The notes: generated by a model not told the origin, from the sequence alone. DNA of 64,000 nt from Streptomyces pacificus (GCF_011766325.1 NZ_BLLG01000005.1:459194-523193), one strand, 5' to 3'. Numbered from the stretch's first letter, positions 8,870 through 17,778 are shown. Program-made: numbers and translations.

Positions 8870-8931
8870 GGGCCGGCACCCGAAGCGCCCCGGTCCGGGG
8901 GAGGAATCCGGGGTGCTTCGGGTGCCGGCCC
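8870..8931 (-). terminator. Terminator of the symporter gene
   Basis: Arms of 24 bases at 8870-8893 and 8908-8931 pair with one non-Watson-Crick position; the loop is 14 nt. It starts 17 bases beyond the stop of the minus-strand symporter, so it is best read as its terminator, insulating bL37 downstream. Confidence 0.8.
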
Positions 8932-8947
8932 GCTCTGCGGTGGCACG

Positions 8948-10282
8948 TCACACGGTCGCGGGGACGGCCTCCCGCTGTCCGGGCCCGGGCATCCCGTCCT
9001 CGTCCACCGGGGACGCCGAGGCCGAGTCGTACGCGTCGCGGTCGAGGATCCGCTCACGAGCGGCGACGATCACCGGCACGACGGCCTGGCCGGCGACGTT
9101 CGTCGCGGTCCTCATCATGTCCAGGACCGGGTCGATCGCCATCAGCAGCCCCACGCCCTCCAGCGGCAGGCCCAGCGTGGAGAGGGTCAGCGTCAGCATG
9201 ACCGTCGCGCCGGTGAGACCGGCGGTGGCCGCGGATCCGACGACCGAGACGAAGGCGATCAGCACATAGTCCTGCACACCGAGCGGGACGTCGAAGATCT
9301 GCGCGATGAAGATCGCGGCGAGCGCCGGATACACGGCGGCGCAGCCGTCCATCTTGGTCGTCGCGCCGAACGGCACGGCGAAGGAGGTGTACTCCTTCGG
9401 CACCCCGAGGCGTTCGGTGACCTTCTGGGTGACCGGCATGGTGCCGACCGAGGAACGCGAGACGAAGGCGAGCTGGATGGCAGGCCAGGCTCCCTTGAAG
9501 AACTGCAGGGGATTGACTCTGGCCGCGGTCGCCAGCAGCAGCGGGTACACGCCGAACATGACCAGGGCGCAGCCGATGTAGACATCGGCCGTGAAGGTGG
9601 CGTACTTGCCGATGAGGTCCCAGCCGTAGTCGGCGATCGCGTAGCCGATGAGGCCGACGGTGCCGATCGGGGCGAGCCGGATGACCCACCAGAGGGCCTT
9701 CTGGAGCAGCTGCAGCACGGACTCGCTGAAGGTGAGGATCGGCTGGGCCCGGTCACCGAGCTTGAGGGCGGCGGCGCCGGCGACGGCGGCCATGAAGACG
9801 ATCTGCAGGACGTTCAGCTCGGTGAAGGGCGTGATGACGTCCGTGGGCACGATGCCGGTGAGGAAGTCGATCCAGGAGCCGGCCTTCTCCGGCTTCTCGC
9901 CGTCCTGCGGGGTGAGGCCGGTGCCCGCACCGGGATTGGTGAGCAGGCCGATCGTGAGACCGATGGCCACGGCGATCAGCGAGGTGACCATGAACCACAG
10001 CAGTGTGCGGCCGGCCAGCCGTGCGGCGTTGTTGACCTTCCGCAGATTGGTGATCGACACCAGGATCGCGAAGAAGACGAGCGGGGCGACGGCCAGCTTC
10101 AGCAGCTGGACGAAGATGCCGCCGATCTGCTCCAGTGTGCTGCGCAGCCAGCTGATGTCCTGGCTGCGGGCCAGCCAGCCGAGCAGGACGCCGGCCACCA
10201 GGCCGGCGACGATCTGGGCCCAGAAGGGGACCTTCGGCGTACGGCTGGCGCGGCGGGTGGGCGTCGCGGAGTTCGCGGACAC
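8948..10282 (-). CDS. Dicarboxylate/amino acid:cation symporter (DAACS family)
   Basis: 444 aa membrane transporter of the glutamate/dicarboxylate symporter family (sodium- or proton-coupled). It has about eight transmembrane segments with two re-entrant loops; the serine-rich loop is SRSSVGTMPVT and the cation/substrate motif is TTKMDGCAAVYPA. GTG start at 10282 (VSANSATP), where the conserved region begins; a second GTG lies two codons upstream, and GGAG is near -12. The family includes glutamate, succinate and cystine (TcyP) importers; the substrate cannot be assigned here. A possible HVDLC-type leader peptide lies in the long leader, and this would favour a sulfur-related substrate. Confidence 0.88.
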   Translation of the reverse strand: MSANSATPTRRASRTPKVPFWAQIVAGLVAGVLLGWLARSQDISWLRSTLEQIGGIFVQLLKLAVAPLVFFAILVSITNLRKVNNAARLAGRTLLWFMVTSLIAVAIGLTIGLLTNPGAGTGLTPQDGEKPEKAGSWIDFLTGIVPTDVITPFTELNVLQIVFMAAVAGAAALKLGDRAQPILTFSESVLQLLQKALWWVIRLAPIGTVGLIGYAIADYGWDLIGKYATFTADVYIGCALVMFGVYPLLLATAARVNPLQFFKGAWPAIQLAFVSRSSVGTMPVTQKVTERLGVPKEYTSFAVPFGATTKMDGCAAVYPALAAIFIAQIFDVPLGVQDYVLIAFVSVVGSAATAGLTGATVMLTLTLSTLGLPLEGVGLLMAIDPVLDMMRTATNVAGQAVVPVIVAARERILDRDAYDSASASPVDEDGMPGPGQREAVPATV

Positions 10283-10438
10283 GGGCACGCTCCGGTGAGG
10301 TGTGGCGGGACATCGGACGAGACGGGAGAAGCAAGAGGGGACAACGAGCAGAACGGGCGGGGAGCAGAGGGCCCAGGGACGCATGGGAAGCGCGGGGAGC
10401 AGGGGGCCCAGGGGCCCAGGGGAATCGGGGGCGACGAA

Positions 10439-10465
10439 GGGGGCGCGGGTGCGGTACCCGCCCCC
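10439..10465 (-). promoter_or_regulatory. Hairpin in symporter leader
   Basis: GGGGGCGCGGGT and ACCCGCCCCC can form a 10-bp stem with a 2-nt bulge just downstream of the putative leader-peptide stop, in the transcribed leader of the symporter. The position would suit an attenuator, but there is no T-run, so this is tentative. Confidence 0.3.
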
Positions 10466-10494
10466 TGCGGGGAAGGCGGTCCCGCGATGCCGGG

Positions 10495-10626
10495 TCAGGC
10501 CGAGCGGCGAGGGACCGGGCAGGGAGGGACCGCGGACAGGCCGGGGGCGCCTCCGGCACCGGCACGGTGCGCTACGAGGGGGAGGCACAGGTCGACGTGC
10601 AGCCGCGTCATGAGCGGGGGGCTCAT
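10495..10626 (-). CDS. Putative leader peptide (HVDLC motif)
   Basis: 43 aa frame beginning MSPPLMTRLHVDLC. The core RLHVDLC resembles the short actinobacterial upstream peptides with an HVDL core that precede sulfur- and cysteine-related genes. Two in-frame ATGs (10626, 10611) lie in the two arms of an inverted repeat at 10607-10629. No clear ribosome site is present; a promoter is expected around 10660-10690. The peptide is longer than typical family members and lacks their cysteine-rich C terminus, so it may be chance. It lies 213 nt upstream of the symporter start. Confidence 0.35.
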   Translation of the reverse strand: MSPPLMTRLHVDLCLPLVAHRAGAGGAPGLSAVPPCPVPRRSA

Positions 10627-10629
10627 GAC
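10607..10629. repeat. Perfect inverted repeat in symporter leader
   Basis: Arms GTCATGAGC (10607-10615) and GCTCATGAC (10621-10629) are perfectly complementary around a GGGGG spacer. It is either an operator or an RNA hairpin enclosing the leader-peptide start codons. Confidence 0.6.
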
Positions 10630-10938
10630 CGTTCGAGGGCACACTGCTGTCGTCATGGGCCATACGCTAACACTTGAACTTTGAGATCCCCAAAGCCGGG
10701 CTTTGGGCCACGATCGCGCCATGGACGTCCGGAAACAGCGCTGCCCCAGCGGGGGAGCACACATTCCCCGCCAGGGCGGCAAGACAGAGCAAGTCGATTG
10801 TGGTGAAGCTCACTTCCACCGCTGAGATCCGCGGGCACCGTCCGGCCGGACAGGGCCGGGAATCCGGGAAACCCCGGGGAGCTGATCAGAACCGGTAGAG
10901 CGGAGGGAACCGGCGGAACCGGCGGGCTCCAGGGTCCG
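10630..10938. other. Gap between DUF4229 gene and symporter leader
   Basis: About 310 bp without a supportable gene. A small hairpin (CCCAAAGC/GCTTTGGG, 3-nt loop) at 10689-10707 could end the DUF4229 transcript. A minus-strand -10-like TAGCGT near 10670 is a weak candidate for the symporter promoter. Confidence 0.4.
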
Positions 10939-11229
10939 CTACGGGACGTCCTCGCGCGTGCGGTCGGCCTCCAGGCGCATCTTGGCCCGGTCGACCTTGG
11001 CGACGATCTGCTCGGACATCGCCTCGCGCTGGCGGCGCAGCAGCACAAGACTCAGCGGCGCCGAGACCAGGACGGACAGCACAAGCACCCACAGCAGGTT
11101 GGAGTCGCCGAGGCCCCGCGGCAGTACGCCCACGTACACCAGCCCCCACAGGAGGAGGAAGCAGCCGACGAAGACGCCGAACCGCATGAGGCTGTACCGG
11201 AGCGTGGCGCTCGTCTTGCTGTCGGACAC
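10939..11229 (-). CDS. DUF4229 small membrane protein
   Basis: 96 aa with two transmembrane helices (FGVFVGCFLLLWGLVYVGV and LLWVLVLSVLVSAPLSLVLL) followed by a charged cytoplasmic tail (RRQREAMSEQIVAKVDRAKM). This matches DUF4229, an actinobacterial family of unknown function. GTG start at 11229 (VSDSKTSATLRY) with AAGGAAAGG upstream; the frame stays open 20 codons further, but those residues look non-coding. Transcribed alone; function unknown. Confidence 0.8.
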   Translation of the reverse strand: MSDSKTSATLRYSLMRFGVFVGCFLLLWGLVYVGVLPRGLGDSNLLWVLVLSVLVSAPLSLVLLRRQREAMSEQIVAKVDRAKMRLEADRTREDVP

Positions 11230-11333
11230 GACGGCCCCTTTCCTTCTCTGAGTCGCCCGTCCAGTGAAGCATGTCCCGGTTCTGCTCATTCAGGCGGCTC
11301 CGGTCCCCGTCTCCCGGACGGCACCCGGGCAGG

Positions 11334-11858
11334 TCATACCAGCGGGAGAAGCATGGTGATGTCGTCGCGGTAGTCGCCGTCGGAGAGGCGGATCGCGTCG
11401 GGCACCCGCCCGACCTCCTTGTAGCCGCACGAGGCGTAGAACCGCTCCAGGCCCGCCCCGCCGCGGCAGGTGAGCCGTATCGCGGCAACACCGCTCATCC
11501 CGCGGGCGGCGTCGGCGGCGGCGGCGAGCAGCTGCCGGCCGTAGCCTCTCCCCTGGTGCCGGGGATGCACCATCACGGTGTAGAGCCAGACCCAGTGGCG
11601 CATCAGCCGGTGCGCGTTGCAGGTGAGGAAGGCCGCTGCGGCGACGTCGCCGTCCGCGTCCCGCCCGACGAGCAGACGCGCCCGCCCCTCGGCCATCGCG
11701 ACCAGGTGCCGCACCAGTTCGGGCCGGACGTCCTCCGTGCTGACCGGTGGCACGAACCCCACGGCCCCGTCGGCGTTGCTCACATCGGTCCAGAGCCCGA
11801 GTATCCCGTCGCGGAGCGCGGGGCCGACGGGCGGATCGAGCGAGAAGTGCAGAGCCAT
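11334..11858 (-). CDS. GNAT family N-acetyltransferase
   Basis: 174 aa. The acetyl-CoA motif is VHPRHQGRGYGRQLLAAA (R/QxxGxG/A), followed by the family's C-terminal motif LERFYASCGYKEVGR. The N-terminal part (FVPPVSTEDVRPELVRHLVAM) is typical of small-molecule GNAT enzymes that grow out of Streptomyces accessory regions. ATG at 11858. The frame continues upstream through a CGGCTG microsatellite that would encode a Gln-Pro run, which is very unlikely to be translated. Substrate unknown. Confidence 0.8.
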   Translation of the reverse strand: MALHFSLDPPVGPALRDGILGLWTDVSNADGAVGFVPPVSTEDVRPELVRHLVAMAEGRARLLVGRDADGDVAAAAFLTCNAHRLMRHWVWLYTVMVHPRHQGRGYGRQLLAAAADAARGMSGVAAIRLTCRGGAGLERFYASCGYKEVGRVPDAIRLSDGDYRDDITMLLPLV

Positions 11859-11954
11859 GGCCAGACGATAGCAACGCCCCGCCGGGGGCCGGGAACAGAG
11901 CCCGGACCGTCCGGACGGCCCTTGCCGGCGGCTCGAAGGAGTGGGTGCCGCCGG

Positions 11955-12002
11955 CGGCTGCGGCTGCGGCTGCGGCTGCGGCTGCGGCTGCGGCTGCGGC
12001 TG
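11955..12002. repeat. (CGGCTG)8 hexanucleotide microsatellite
   Basis: Eight exact copies of CGGCTG, lying 46 bp beyond the mqnE stop and about 96 bp upstream of the GNAT start. It lies in the presumed promoter or leader of the GNAT gene. Such tracts can vary in copy number by slippage. Confidence 0.9.
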
Positions 12003-12047
12003 CGGCGGTGACGTACCCCGTGCGGGCCGCATCCGGGGCCGGGCGCC

Positions 12048-13211
12048 TCAGACCCGCATGGGCTGCGGCGACTCCCTGCGGTCGCCGTCCGGGCCCGGGT
12101 ACTCGCGGATGACCTCGTACCGGGTGTTCCGCTCCACCGGCCGGAAGCCCGCGTCGCGGATCAGCTCCAGCAGGTCCTCGCGCGTCAGCTTGTTCGGTGT
12201 GCCGTAGTCGTCCGCATCGTGTGTGATCTTGTACTCGACGACCGAGCCGTCCATGTCGTCCGCTCCGTGCTGCAGCGCCAGTTGCGCGGTCTGCACGCCG
12301 TGCATCACCCAGAAGACCTTGACGTGCGGGACGTTGTCGAACAGCAGCCGGGACACCGCGAAGGTCTTCAGCGCCTCCGCGCCGGTCGCCATCGTCGTCC
12401 GCGCCTGGAGCCGGTTGCGGACCTTGCCGTCCTTCATGTCGACGAAGTCGTGCTGGTAGCGCAGCGGGATGAAGACCTGGAAGCCGCCGGTCTCGTCCTG
12501 CAGTTCACGCAGCCTCAGGACGTGGTCCACCCGGTGGCGGGGCTCCTCGATGTGCCCGTACAGCATGGTGCACGGAGTCTTCAGGCCCTTCTCGTGCGCG
12601 AGGCGGTGGATCCGGGACCAGTCCTCCCAGTGGGTGCGGTGGTCCACGATGTGCCGACGGACCTCCCAGTCGAAGATCTCGGCGCCGCCGCCGGTCAGCG
12701 ACTCCAGACCGGCGTCGATGAGCTCGTCCAGGATCTCCGAAGCGGTCAGCCCGGAGATGGTCTCGAAGTGGTGGATCTCGGTCGCCGTGAAGGCCTTCAG
12801 GGAGACGTCCGGCAGCGCCTGCTTCAGTTCGCGCAGCGACCGTGGGTAGTAGCGCCAGGGGAGGTTCGGGTGGAGCCCGTTGACGATGTGCAGCTCGGTG
12901 AGGTTCTCGCTCTCCATCGCCTTGGCGAGGCGGACGGCCTCCTCGATGCGCATCGTGTACGCGTCCTTCTCCCCCGGCTTGCGCTGGAAGGAGCAGTAGG
13001 CGCACGACGCCGTGCAGACGTTCGTCATATTGAGGTGGCGGTTGACGTTGAAGTGGACCACGTCGCCGTTCTTGCGCGTGCGGACCTCGTGGGCGAGGCC
13101 CCCGAGCCAGGCCAGGTCGTCCGATGCGTAGAGGGCGATGCCGTCCTCGCGGGTCAGCCGCTCGCCGGCCCGGACCTTCTCCTCCAGCGCGCGCTTGAGC
13201 CCCGCGTCCAT
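12048..13211 (-). CDS. mqnE: Aminodeoxyfutalosine synthase MqnE (radical SAM)
   Basis: 387 aa radical SAM enzyme that joins 3-enolpyruvylbenzoate (from MqnA) to SAM-derived adenosine, making aminodeoxyfutalosine. The cluster motif CxxxCxxC reads CTASCAYC, preceded by NRHLNMTNV; other blocks are HIVNGLHPNLPW, LTGGGAEIF and WVMHGVQTAQLALQHGADDMDGS. ATG at 13211 with GGGAGG about 7 nt upstream. Next to the Lrp gene and the UbiX-UbiA-UbiD group, it marks the second menaquinone block. Confidence 0.93.
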   Translation of the reverse strand: MDAGLKRALEEKVRAGERLTREDGIALYASDDLAWLGGLAHEVRTRKNGDVVHFNVNRHLNMTNVCTASCAYCSFQRKPGEKDAYTMRIEEAVRLAKAMESENLTELHIVNGLHPNLPWRYYPRSLRELKQALPDVSLKAFTATEIHHFETISGLTASEILDELIDAGLESLTGGGAEIFDWEVRRHIVDHRTHWEDWSRIHRLAHEKGLKTPCTMLYGHIEEPRHRVDHVLRLRELQDETGGFQVFIPLRYQHDFVDMKDGKVRNRLQARTTMATGAEALKTFAVSRLLFDNVPHVKVFWVMHGVQTAQLALQHGADDMDGSVVEYKITHDADDYGTPNKLTREDLLELIRDAGFRPVERNTRYEVIREYPGPDGDRRESPQPMRV

Positions 13212-13305
13212 GCGGCCGCCTCCCAGATGTCCTCGTACTGCGCCTGCCCCGGGGCCTCTCCCGGGCGCGCCCCCCGGATCGCCGGAGGCCGCACCCACGT
13301 TACGC

Positions 13306-13761
13306 CTAGACCTCTTCGGGGAGGTCCCCGACCCGGTTCTCCCACTTCGTGGACAGCACGATGGTGGTGCGCGTCCGCGACACGCCCTTCGTGCCCGACA
13401 ACCGGCGGATCGTCTTCTCCAGGCCGTCGACGTCGCCGGCGCGCACCTTCAGCATGTACGAGTCGTCGCCCGCGATGAACCAGCAGTCCTCGATCTCCGC
13501 GAGGTCGCGCAGCCGCTGCGCCACGTCCTCGTGGTCGGTGGCGTCGGAGAGGGAGATGCCGATCAGTGCGGTGACGCCGAGACCGAGCGAGGCGGCGTCG
13601 ACGGTCGCCCGGTAGCCGGTGATGACGCCGCCGGCCTCCAGGCGGTTGATGCGGTCGGTGACGGAGGGACCGGAGAGTCCCACGAGCCGGCCGAGCTCGG
13701 CGTACGAGGCCCTGCCGTTCTCGCGCAGGGCCTGGATGAGCTGCCTATCCACGGCGTCCAT
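13306..13761 (-). CDS. Lrp/AsnC family transcriptional regulator
   Basis: 151 aa: N-terminal helix-turn-helix (LDRQLI-type start, here MDAVDRQLIQAL, then YAELGRLVGLSGPSVTDRINRLEAGGVITGY) and a C-terminal RAM ligand domain (ITALIGI-like strands, GDDSYMLKVRAGDVDGLEKTI). ATG at 13761 is chosen because AAGGGAAGG sits 9 nt upstream; an upstream ATG at 13785 has no ribosome site. It lies between mqnE and ubiX on the same strand and may regulate menaquinone genes, but nothing in the sequence proves this. The AT-richer stretch at 13790-13815 is the likely promoter and autoregulatory site. Confidence 0.88.
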   Translation of the reverse strand: MDAVDRQLIQALRENGRASYAELGRLVGLSGPSVTDRINRLEAGGVITGYRATVDAASLGLGVTALIGISLSDATDHEDVAQRLRDLAEIEDCWFIAGDDSYMLKVRAGDVDGLEKTIRRLSGTKGVSRTRTTIVLSTKWENRVGDLPEEV

Positions 13762-13927
13762 ATGCCTGAGCCTTCCCTTGTTCATCGCTACCGCAATTTT
13801 ACGTATGAGATCCAAGGCGTACCCGGGTGTACACCCGGCTCTGCCCTGCGTATCCGGAACGATCGAGGACGTGGGCGCCCCGGCCCGGCGGGCCGCCCCG
13901 TCCCCTCGCTCGCGTGCCGGCCGGTCG

Positions 13928-14593
13928 TCAGTCGCCCCTGGAGCCCCCCAGCTCTCCCTCCCAGCGGCGGTACAGCCCGTGGGCGACGCCCGCCGCGTCC
14001 AGCACCCGCCCCGCCACGAAGTCCACCAGGTCCTGGATGTGCGTCGCCCCCGCGTAGAAGGCGGGGGACGCGGGCAGGACCTGCGCACCCGCCTCGTCGA
14101 GCGCCACAAGATGCCGCAGGGTCTGGCCGTTCAGCGGGGTCTCCCGCACGGCGACGACGAGCCTGCGCCGTTCCTTCAGTGTGACGCTCGCGGCGCGCTG
14201 GAGCAGGTCCTTGGACAGCCCGAGCGCCACCCCGGCGACGCAGGCGGTGGAAGCGGGCACGATCAGCATGCCCTTGACCGGGTACGACCCCGAGGACGGT
14301 CCGGCGGCCAGGTCGCCGGCCGCCCAGTGGCGCACCGCGCCCACGTCCACCCGGAAGGTGCCGGGCTTGCCGTCCGCGCCCCGCTCCAGCCAGGTGCGCA
14401 GATCGTCCTGCCAGTGGGCGTCCCGGAACGCGATCCCCGTCTCATCGAGCAGGGTGAGCCGCGAGGCCCGCGACACCACCAGGTCGACGCTCTCGCCCGC
14501 GTCGAGCAGCCCGCGCAGTACGGCCGCGGCGTAGGGGGTCCCGGAGGCGCCGGAGACCCCGACGACCCACGGGGTGCGGTTGGCGTCGTTCAT
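13928..14593 (-). CDS. Flavin prenyltransferase UbiX homologue (MqnM)
   Basis: 221 aa. UbiX makes the prenylated FMN cofactor needed by UbiD-type decarboxylases. The family start VVGVSGASGTPYAA, the VPASTACVAGVALGLSKDLL block and RRLVVAVRETPLN are all present. ATG at 14593. With the UbiD and UbiA homologues at 15.4-17.8 kb it forms the late part of the futalosine pathway, named MqnM, MqnL and MqnP in S. coelicolor. A plus-strand rhomboid gene is interposed between ubiX and ubiA. Confidence 0.88.
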   Translation of the reverse strand: MNDANRTPWVVGVSGASGTPYAAAVLRGLLDAGESVDLVVSRASRLTLLDETGIAFRDAHWQDDLRTWLERGADGKPGTFRVDVGAVRHWAAGDLAAGPSSGSYPVKGMLIVPASTACVAGVALGLSKDLLQRAASVTLKERRRLVVAVRETPLNGQTLRHLVALDEAGAQVLPASPAFYAGATHIQDLVDFVAGRVLDAAGVAHGLYRRWEGELGGSRGD

Positions 14594-14686
14594 GGCAGTG
14601 AGCCTATCCGGCCACCGGGTGGCGGAACCGAGTCAGGTGTCCCGGACGTTTCCGGGGAAAGACGCGGAAAACCACTGGGGGACAGG

Positions 14687-15280
14687 ATGCCGACCACCTC
14701 GCTCGAGCCGACCCGGACCGACCGGGCCAAGGCCGGGGGCAAGCTGATGCTGGCATGGGTGGCGCTGCTGTGGGTGCTGGAGGCGCTCGACCACGTCACC
14801 GGCCACAGCCTCGACACATACGGGATCACCCCGCGCGAGCCCGCGGAGCTGGTGGACGTCGTCCCGGCGTCGTTCGTGCACTTCGGCTTCGCCCATCTGG
14901 CGTCGAACACCGTCCCGCTGCTGGTCTTCGGCTTCCTCGCCGCGCTCGGCGGCATCCGCCGCTTCCTGGCCGTGGCCGCGCTGATCATCGTCGCCAGCGG
15001 TCTCGGCGTGTGGCTGTTCTCGCCGTCCGGCTCCAACACGGCGGGCGCGTCCGGTCTGGTCTTCGGTCTCTTCGGCTATCTGCTGGTCCGCGGCTTCGTG
15101 GACCGCCGGCCGCTGGACGTCGGCGTCGGCCTGGTGGTCGGTGCGATCTGGGGCGGCTCGATCCTGCTGGGCCTCTCCCCCGCGAACACGGGCGTGAGCT
15201 GGCAGGGACACCTCTTCGGCCTGGTGGCGGGCGTGGTGGCGGCCTTCGTGTTCCGGCGCCGGACCGCGGCCACCGCCTGA
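14687..15280 (+). CDS. Rhomboid family intramembrane serine protease
   Basis: 197 aa membrane protein with six predicted helices. The catalytic serine motif is GASGLVFGLFGYLL (GxSG) and the catalytic histidine is in WQGHLFGLVAGVVAA; the upstream block FVHFGFAHLASNTVPLLVFG is also rhomboid-typical (HxxxN). It should cleave transmembrane substrates; the target is unknown. ATG at 14687 with a G-rich ribosome site. It is the only plus-strand gene within the menaquinone block and ends in a long bidirectional terminator. Confidence 0.9.
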   Translation: MPTTSLEPTRTDRAKAGGKLMLAWVALLWVLEALDHVTGHSLDTYGITPREPAELVDVVPASFVHFGFAHLASNTVPLLVFGFLAALGGIRRFLAVAALIIVASGLGVWLFSPSGSNTAGASGLVFGLFGYLLVRGFVDRRPLDVGVGLVVGAIWGGSILLGLSPANTGVSWQGHLFGLVAGVVAAFVFRRRTAATA

Positions 15281-15293
15281 CGGACGGGCAGAC

Positions 15294-15355
15294 GGCTGAC
15301 ACTCCGGCCGCCCCGGGCCGGGGGCCTCCGGCCCGGGGCGGCCGGCGTGTCAGCC
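15294..15355. terminator. Bidirectional terminator
   Basis: Arms of 26 bases at 15294-15319 and 15330-15355 pair with one non-canonical position around a 10-nt loop. It sits between the convergent rhomboid and ubiA genes. Confidence 0.88.
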
Positions 15356-15427
15356 GGTCGATCTCCGAGACGCCGACGGTCACATCGGCCTCCCTGTCCA
15401 TGCACTCGTTGGTAGGCCGCACGGTAG

Positions 15428-16330
15428 CTACGGGGTGAGGCCCCGAACGGACAGATCGGTCAGCGCACACACGAACAGGGCAATGCCGATGAAACCGTTG
15501 ACGGTGAAGAACGCCCGGTTCAGCCGGGACAGGTCGTGCGGCGTCACGATCGAGTGCTCGTAGACGAACGCCACCGCGACGAACGCCAGGCCCAGCCAGA
15601 GGAAGACCCCGGCGCCGGTGGCCAGGGCGTACCAGGCGAAGAGGCCCGTCGTCACGGCGTGGCAGGCCCGGGCCCCCCACAGCGCGGCCGGGATGCCGAA
15701 GCGGGCCGGGACCGACATCACGCCGTGGGCGCGGTCGGCCTGCACGTCCTGGCAGGCGAAGATCAGGTCGAAGCCGCCGATCCACACACCGACCGCCAGC
15801 CCGAGGACCACCGCGTCCCATGACCAGGACCCGGTGACCGCGAGCCAGGCGCCGACCGGGCCCATGGCCTGGGCGAGCCCGAGGATCGCGTGCGGGAAGT
15901 TGGTGAAGCGCTTCCCGTACGGATAGACCACCATCGGCACGACCGCGACCGGCGCGAGCGCCAGGCACAGCGGGTTGAGCAGGGCGGCGGCACCGAGGAA
16001 GACCACCACGGCGATGCCCGCACCGGTCCAGGCGGACCGCACCGATACCGCCCCGGTCACCAGTTCGCGGCCGGCGGTCCGCGGGTTGCGGGCGTCGATC
16101 TCGCGGTCGATGATCCGGTTGCAGGCCATCGCGAACGTCCGCAGGCCGACCATGGCGACGGTGACGAGCAGCAGCGTCACCCAGTCCACGCTCCCGCCGC
16201 TCTCGAACATCGCGGTGAGCGCGGCGATATAGGCGAACGGCAGCGCGAACACCGAGTGCTCGATCATCACCAGCCGCAGGAAGGCCCTGGTCCGGCCGGG
16301 GCGCGGCACGGCCGCCGCCGACGCGCTCAC
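15428..16330 (-). CDS. UbiA-family prenyltransferase (MqnP)
   Basis: 300 aa integral membrane prenyltransferase with eight to nine helices. The two aspartate motifs are NRIIDREIDARNPRTAGR (NxxxDxxxD) and DVQADRAHGVMS (DxxxD). In the futalosine pathway it attaches the polyprenyl chain to dihydroxynaphthoate-type intermediates. The GTG start at 16330 overlaps the ubiD stop as GTGA, indicating translational coupling; the frame stays open upstream inside ubiD, but that part is a shadow. Confidence 0.9.
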   Translation of the reverse strand: MSASAAAVPRPGRTRAFLRLVMIEHSVFALPFAYIAALTAMFESGGSVDWVTLLLVTVAMVGLRTFAMACNRIIDREIDARNPRTAGRELVTGAVSVRSAWTGAGIAVVVFLGAAALLNPLCLALAPVAVVPMVVYPYGKRFTNFPHAILGLAQAMGPVGAWLAVTGSWSWDAVVLGLAVGVWIGGFDLIFACQDVQADRAHGVMSVPARFGIPAALWGARACHAVTTGLFAWYALATGAGVFLWLGLAFVAVAFVYEHSIVTPHDLSRLNRAFFTVNGFIGIALFVCALTDLSVRGLTP

Positions 16331-17778
16331 AGGCCGTACTCCTTCCACCGGCGGTCGACCAGCGCCGCCGTGTCCGGGTCCGACAGGACCATCTCCGGCC
16401 AGCCCCCCTCGCGGGTGTAGCCCTCCTCGGGCCACTTGCGGGTGGCGTCGATGCCCGCCTTGCCGCCCCAGAACTGCTGGTAGGACGAGTGGTCGAGGTG
16501 GTCCACCGGCCCCTCGACGACGGTCAGATCGCGGGCGTAGTCGGTGTTGCCGAGCGCCCGCCACGAGACCTCGTGCAGATCGTGGACGTCGCAGTCGGAG
16601 TCCACCACGACGATGAGCTTGGTCAGCGACATCATGTGCGCGCCCCAGATGGCGTGCATCACCTTCTGGGCGTGCTTCGGGTACTTCTTGTCGATCGAGA
16701 CGATCGCGCAGTTGTGGAAGCCCCCCGACTCGGGCAGGTGGTAGTCCGTGATGTCCGGCACGATGATCTTGAGCAGCGGGAGGAAGAAGCGCTCCGTCGC
16801 CCGGCCGAGCGGACCGTCCTCCGTCGGGGGCCGCCCCACCACGATCGACTGGAGCAGCGGGCGCCTGCGCATCGTCACACAGTCGATCGTCAGCGCCGGG
16901 AAGTCCTCCTGCGGCGTGTAGAAGCCGGTGTGGTCCCCGAACGGACCCTCCGGAAGCATCCTCCCCGGCTCCAGCCAGCCTTCCAGGACCACCTCCGCCT
17001 GCGCCGGCACCTGGAGCGGCACGGTCGTGCAGTCCACCATCTCGATGCGCTTTCCCTGCACGAAGCCGGCGAACAGGTACTCGTCGATGTCCGCGGGCAG
17101 CGGCGCCGTGGAGGCGTACGTCACCGCGGGCGGGCAGCCGAAGGCGATGGCGACCGGCAGCTTCTCGCCACGCCGCGCGGCCACCTGGTAGTGGTTGCGG
17201 CTGTCCTTGTGGATCTGCCAGTGCATGCCGATGGTGCGTTTGTCGTGGCGCTGGAGGCGGTACAGGCCGAGGTTGCGCACCCCGGTGTCGGGATCCTTGG
17301 TGTGGGTGAGGCCCAGGTTGAAGAAGGAGCCACCGTCCCCGGGCCAGGTGAACAGCGCGGGCAGCCGGTCCAGATCGACCTCGTCACCACGCAGGACCAC
17401 CTCCTGCACCGGTGCGTCCCGCACCCTCTTCGGCGGCACGTGCGTCATCGCGCCCAGCTTGCCGAACGCCTCGCGCACCCCGACGAAGCCGTGCGGAAGC
17501 TCGGGCTTGAGCAGTCCGCCGATCTTCGCGCTGATGTCGTCGTACGCCTTCAGCCCCAGCGACTTCAGCAGCCTGCGGTCGGTGCCGTACACGTTCATCG
17601 CCAGCGGCATGGACGAACCGCGGACGTTCTCGAAGAGCAGCGCGGGGCCGCCGGACTTCTGGACCCGGTCGACGATCTCCCCGACCTCCAGATACGGGTC
17701 GACTTCGGCCTTGATGCGCTTGAGGTCGCCCTCACGCTCCAGTGCCCGGAGCAACGAGCGAAGGTCGTCGTAAGCCAT
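16327..17778 (-). CDS. UbiD-family decarboxylase (MqnL)
   Basis: 483 aa, normal for the prFMN-dependent UbiD decarboxylases. Blocks seen are [53 protein letters not shown] (within [10 protein letters not shown]) and [25 protein letters not shown]. It should decarboxylate the 1,4-dihydroxy-6-naphthoate-derived intermediate, using cofactor from the UbiX homologue at 13.9 kb. ATG at 17778, divergent from the PLDc_N gene; ubiA follows with a 4-nt overlap. Confidence 0.92.
   Translation of the reverse strand: MAYDDLRSLLRALEREGDLKRIKAEVDPYLEVGEIVDRVQKSGGPALLFENVRGSSMPLAMNVYGTDRRLLKSLGLKAYDDISAKIGGLLKPELPHGFVGVREAFGKLGAMTHVPPKRVRDAPVQEVVLRGDEVDLDRLPALFTWPGDGGSFFNLGLTHTKDPDTGVRNLGLYRLQRHDKRTIGMHWQIHKDSRNHYQVAARRGEKLPVAIAFGCPPAVTYASTAPLPADIDEYLFAGFVQGKRIEMVDCTTVPLQVPAQAEVVLEGWLEPGRMLPEGPFGDHTGFYTPQEDFPALTIDCVTMRRRPLLQSIVVGRPPTEDGPLGRATERFFLPLLKIIVPDITDYHLPESGGFHNCAIVSIDKKYPKHAQKVMHAIWGAHMMSLTKLIVVVDSDCDVHDLHEVSWRALGNTDYARDLTVVEGPVDHLDHSSYQQFWGGKAGIDATRKWPEEGYTREGGWPEMVLSDPDTAALVDRRWKEYGL

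Noticed and set aside
11859..12032. Extended N terminus of the GNAT protein with Gln-Pro repeats
   Set aside because: The frame is only kept open by the CGGCTG repeat; the conserved start is the ATG at 11858.
12219..13478. 419-codon plus-strand open frame
   Set aside because: Antisense to mqnE, which carries the radical SAM motif.
13762..13927. Gene between the Lrp regulator and ubiX
   Set aside because: Frames overlap both neighbours, and no ribosome site or conserved block was seen.
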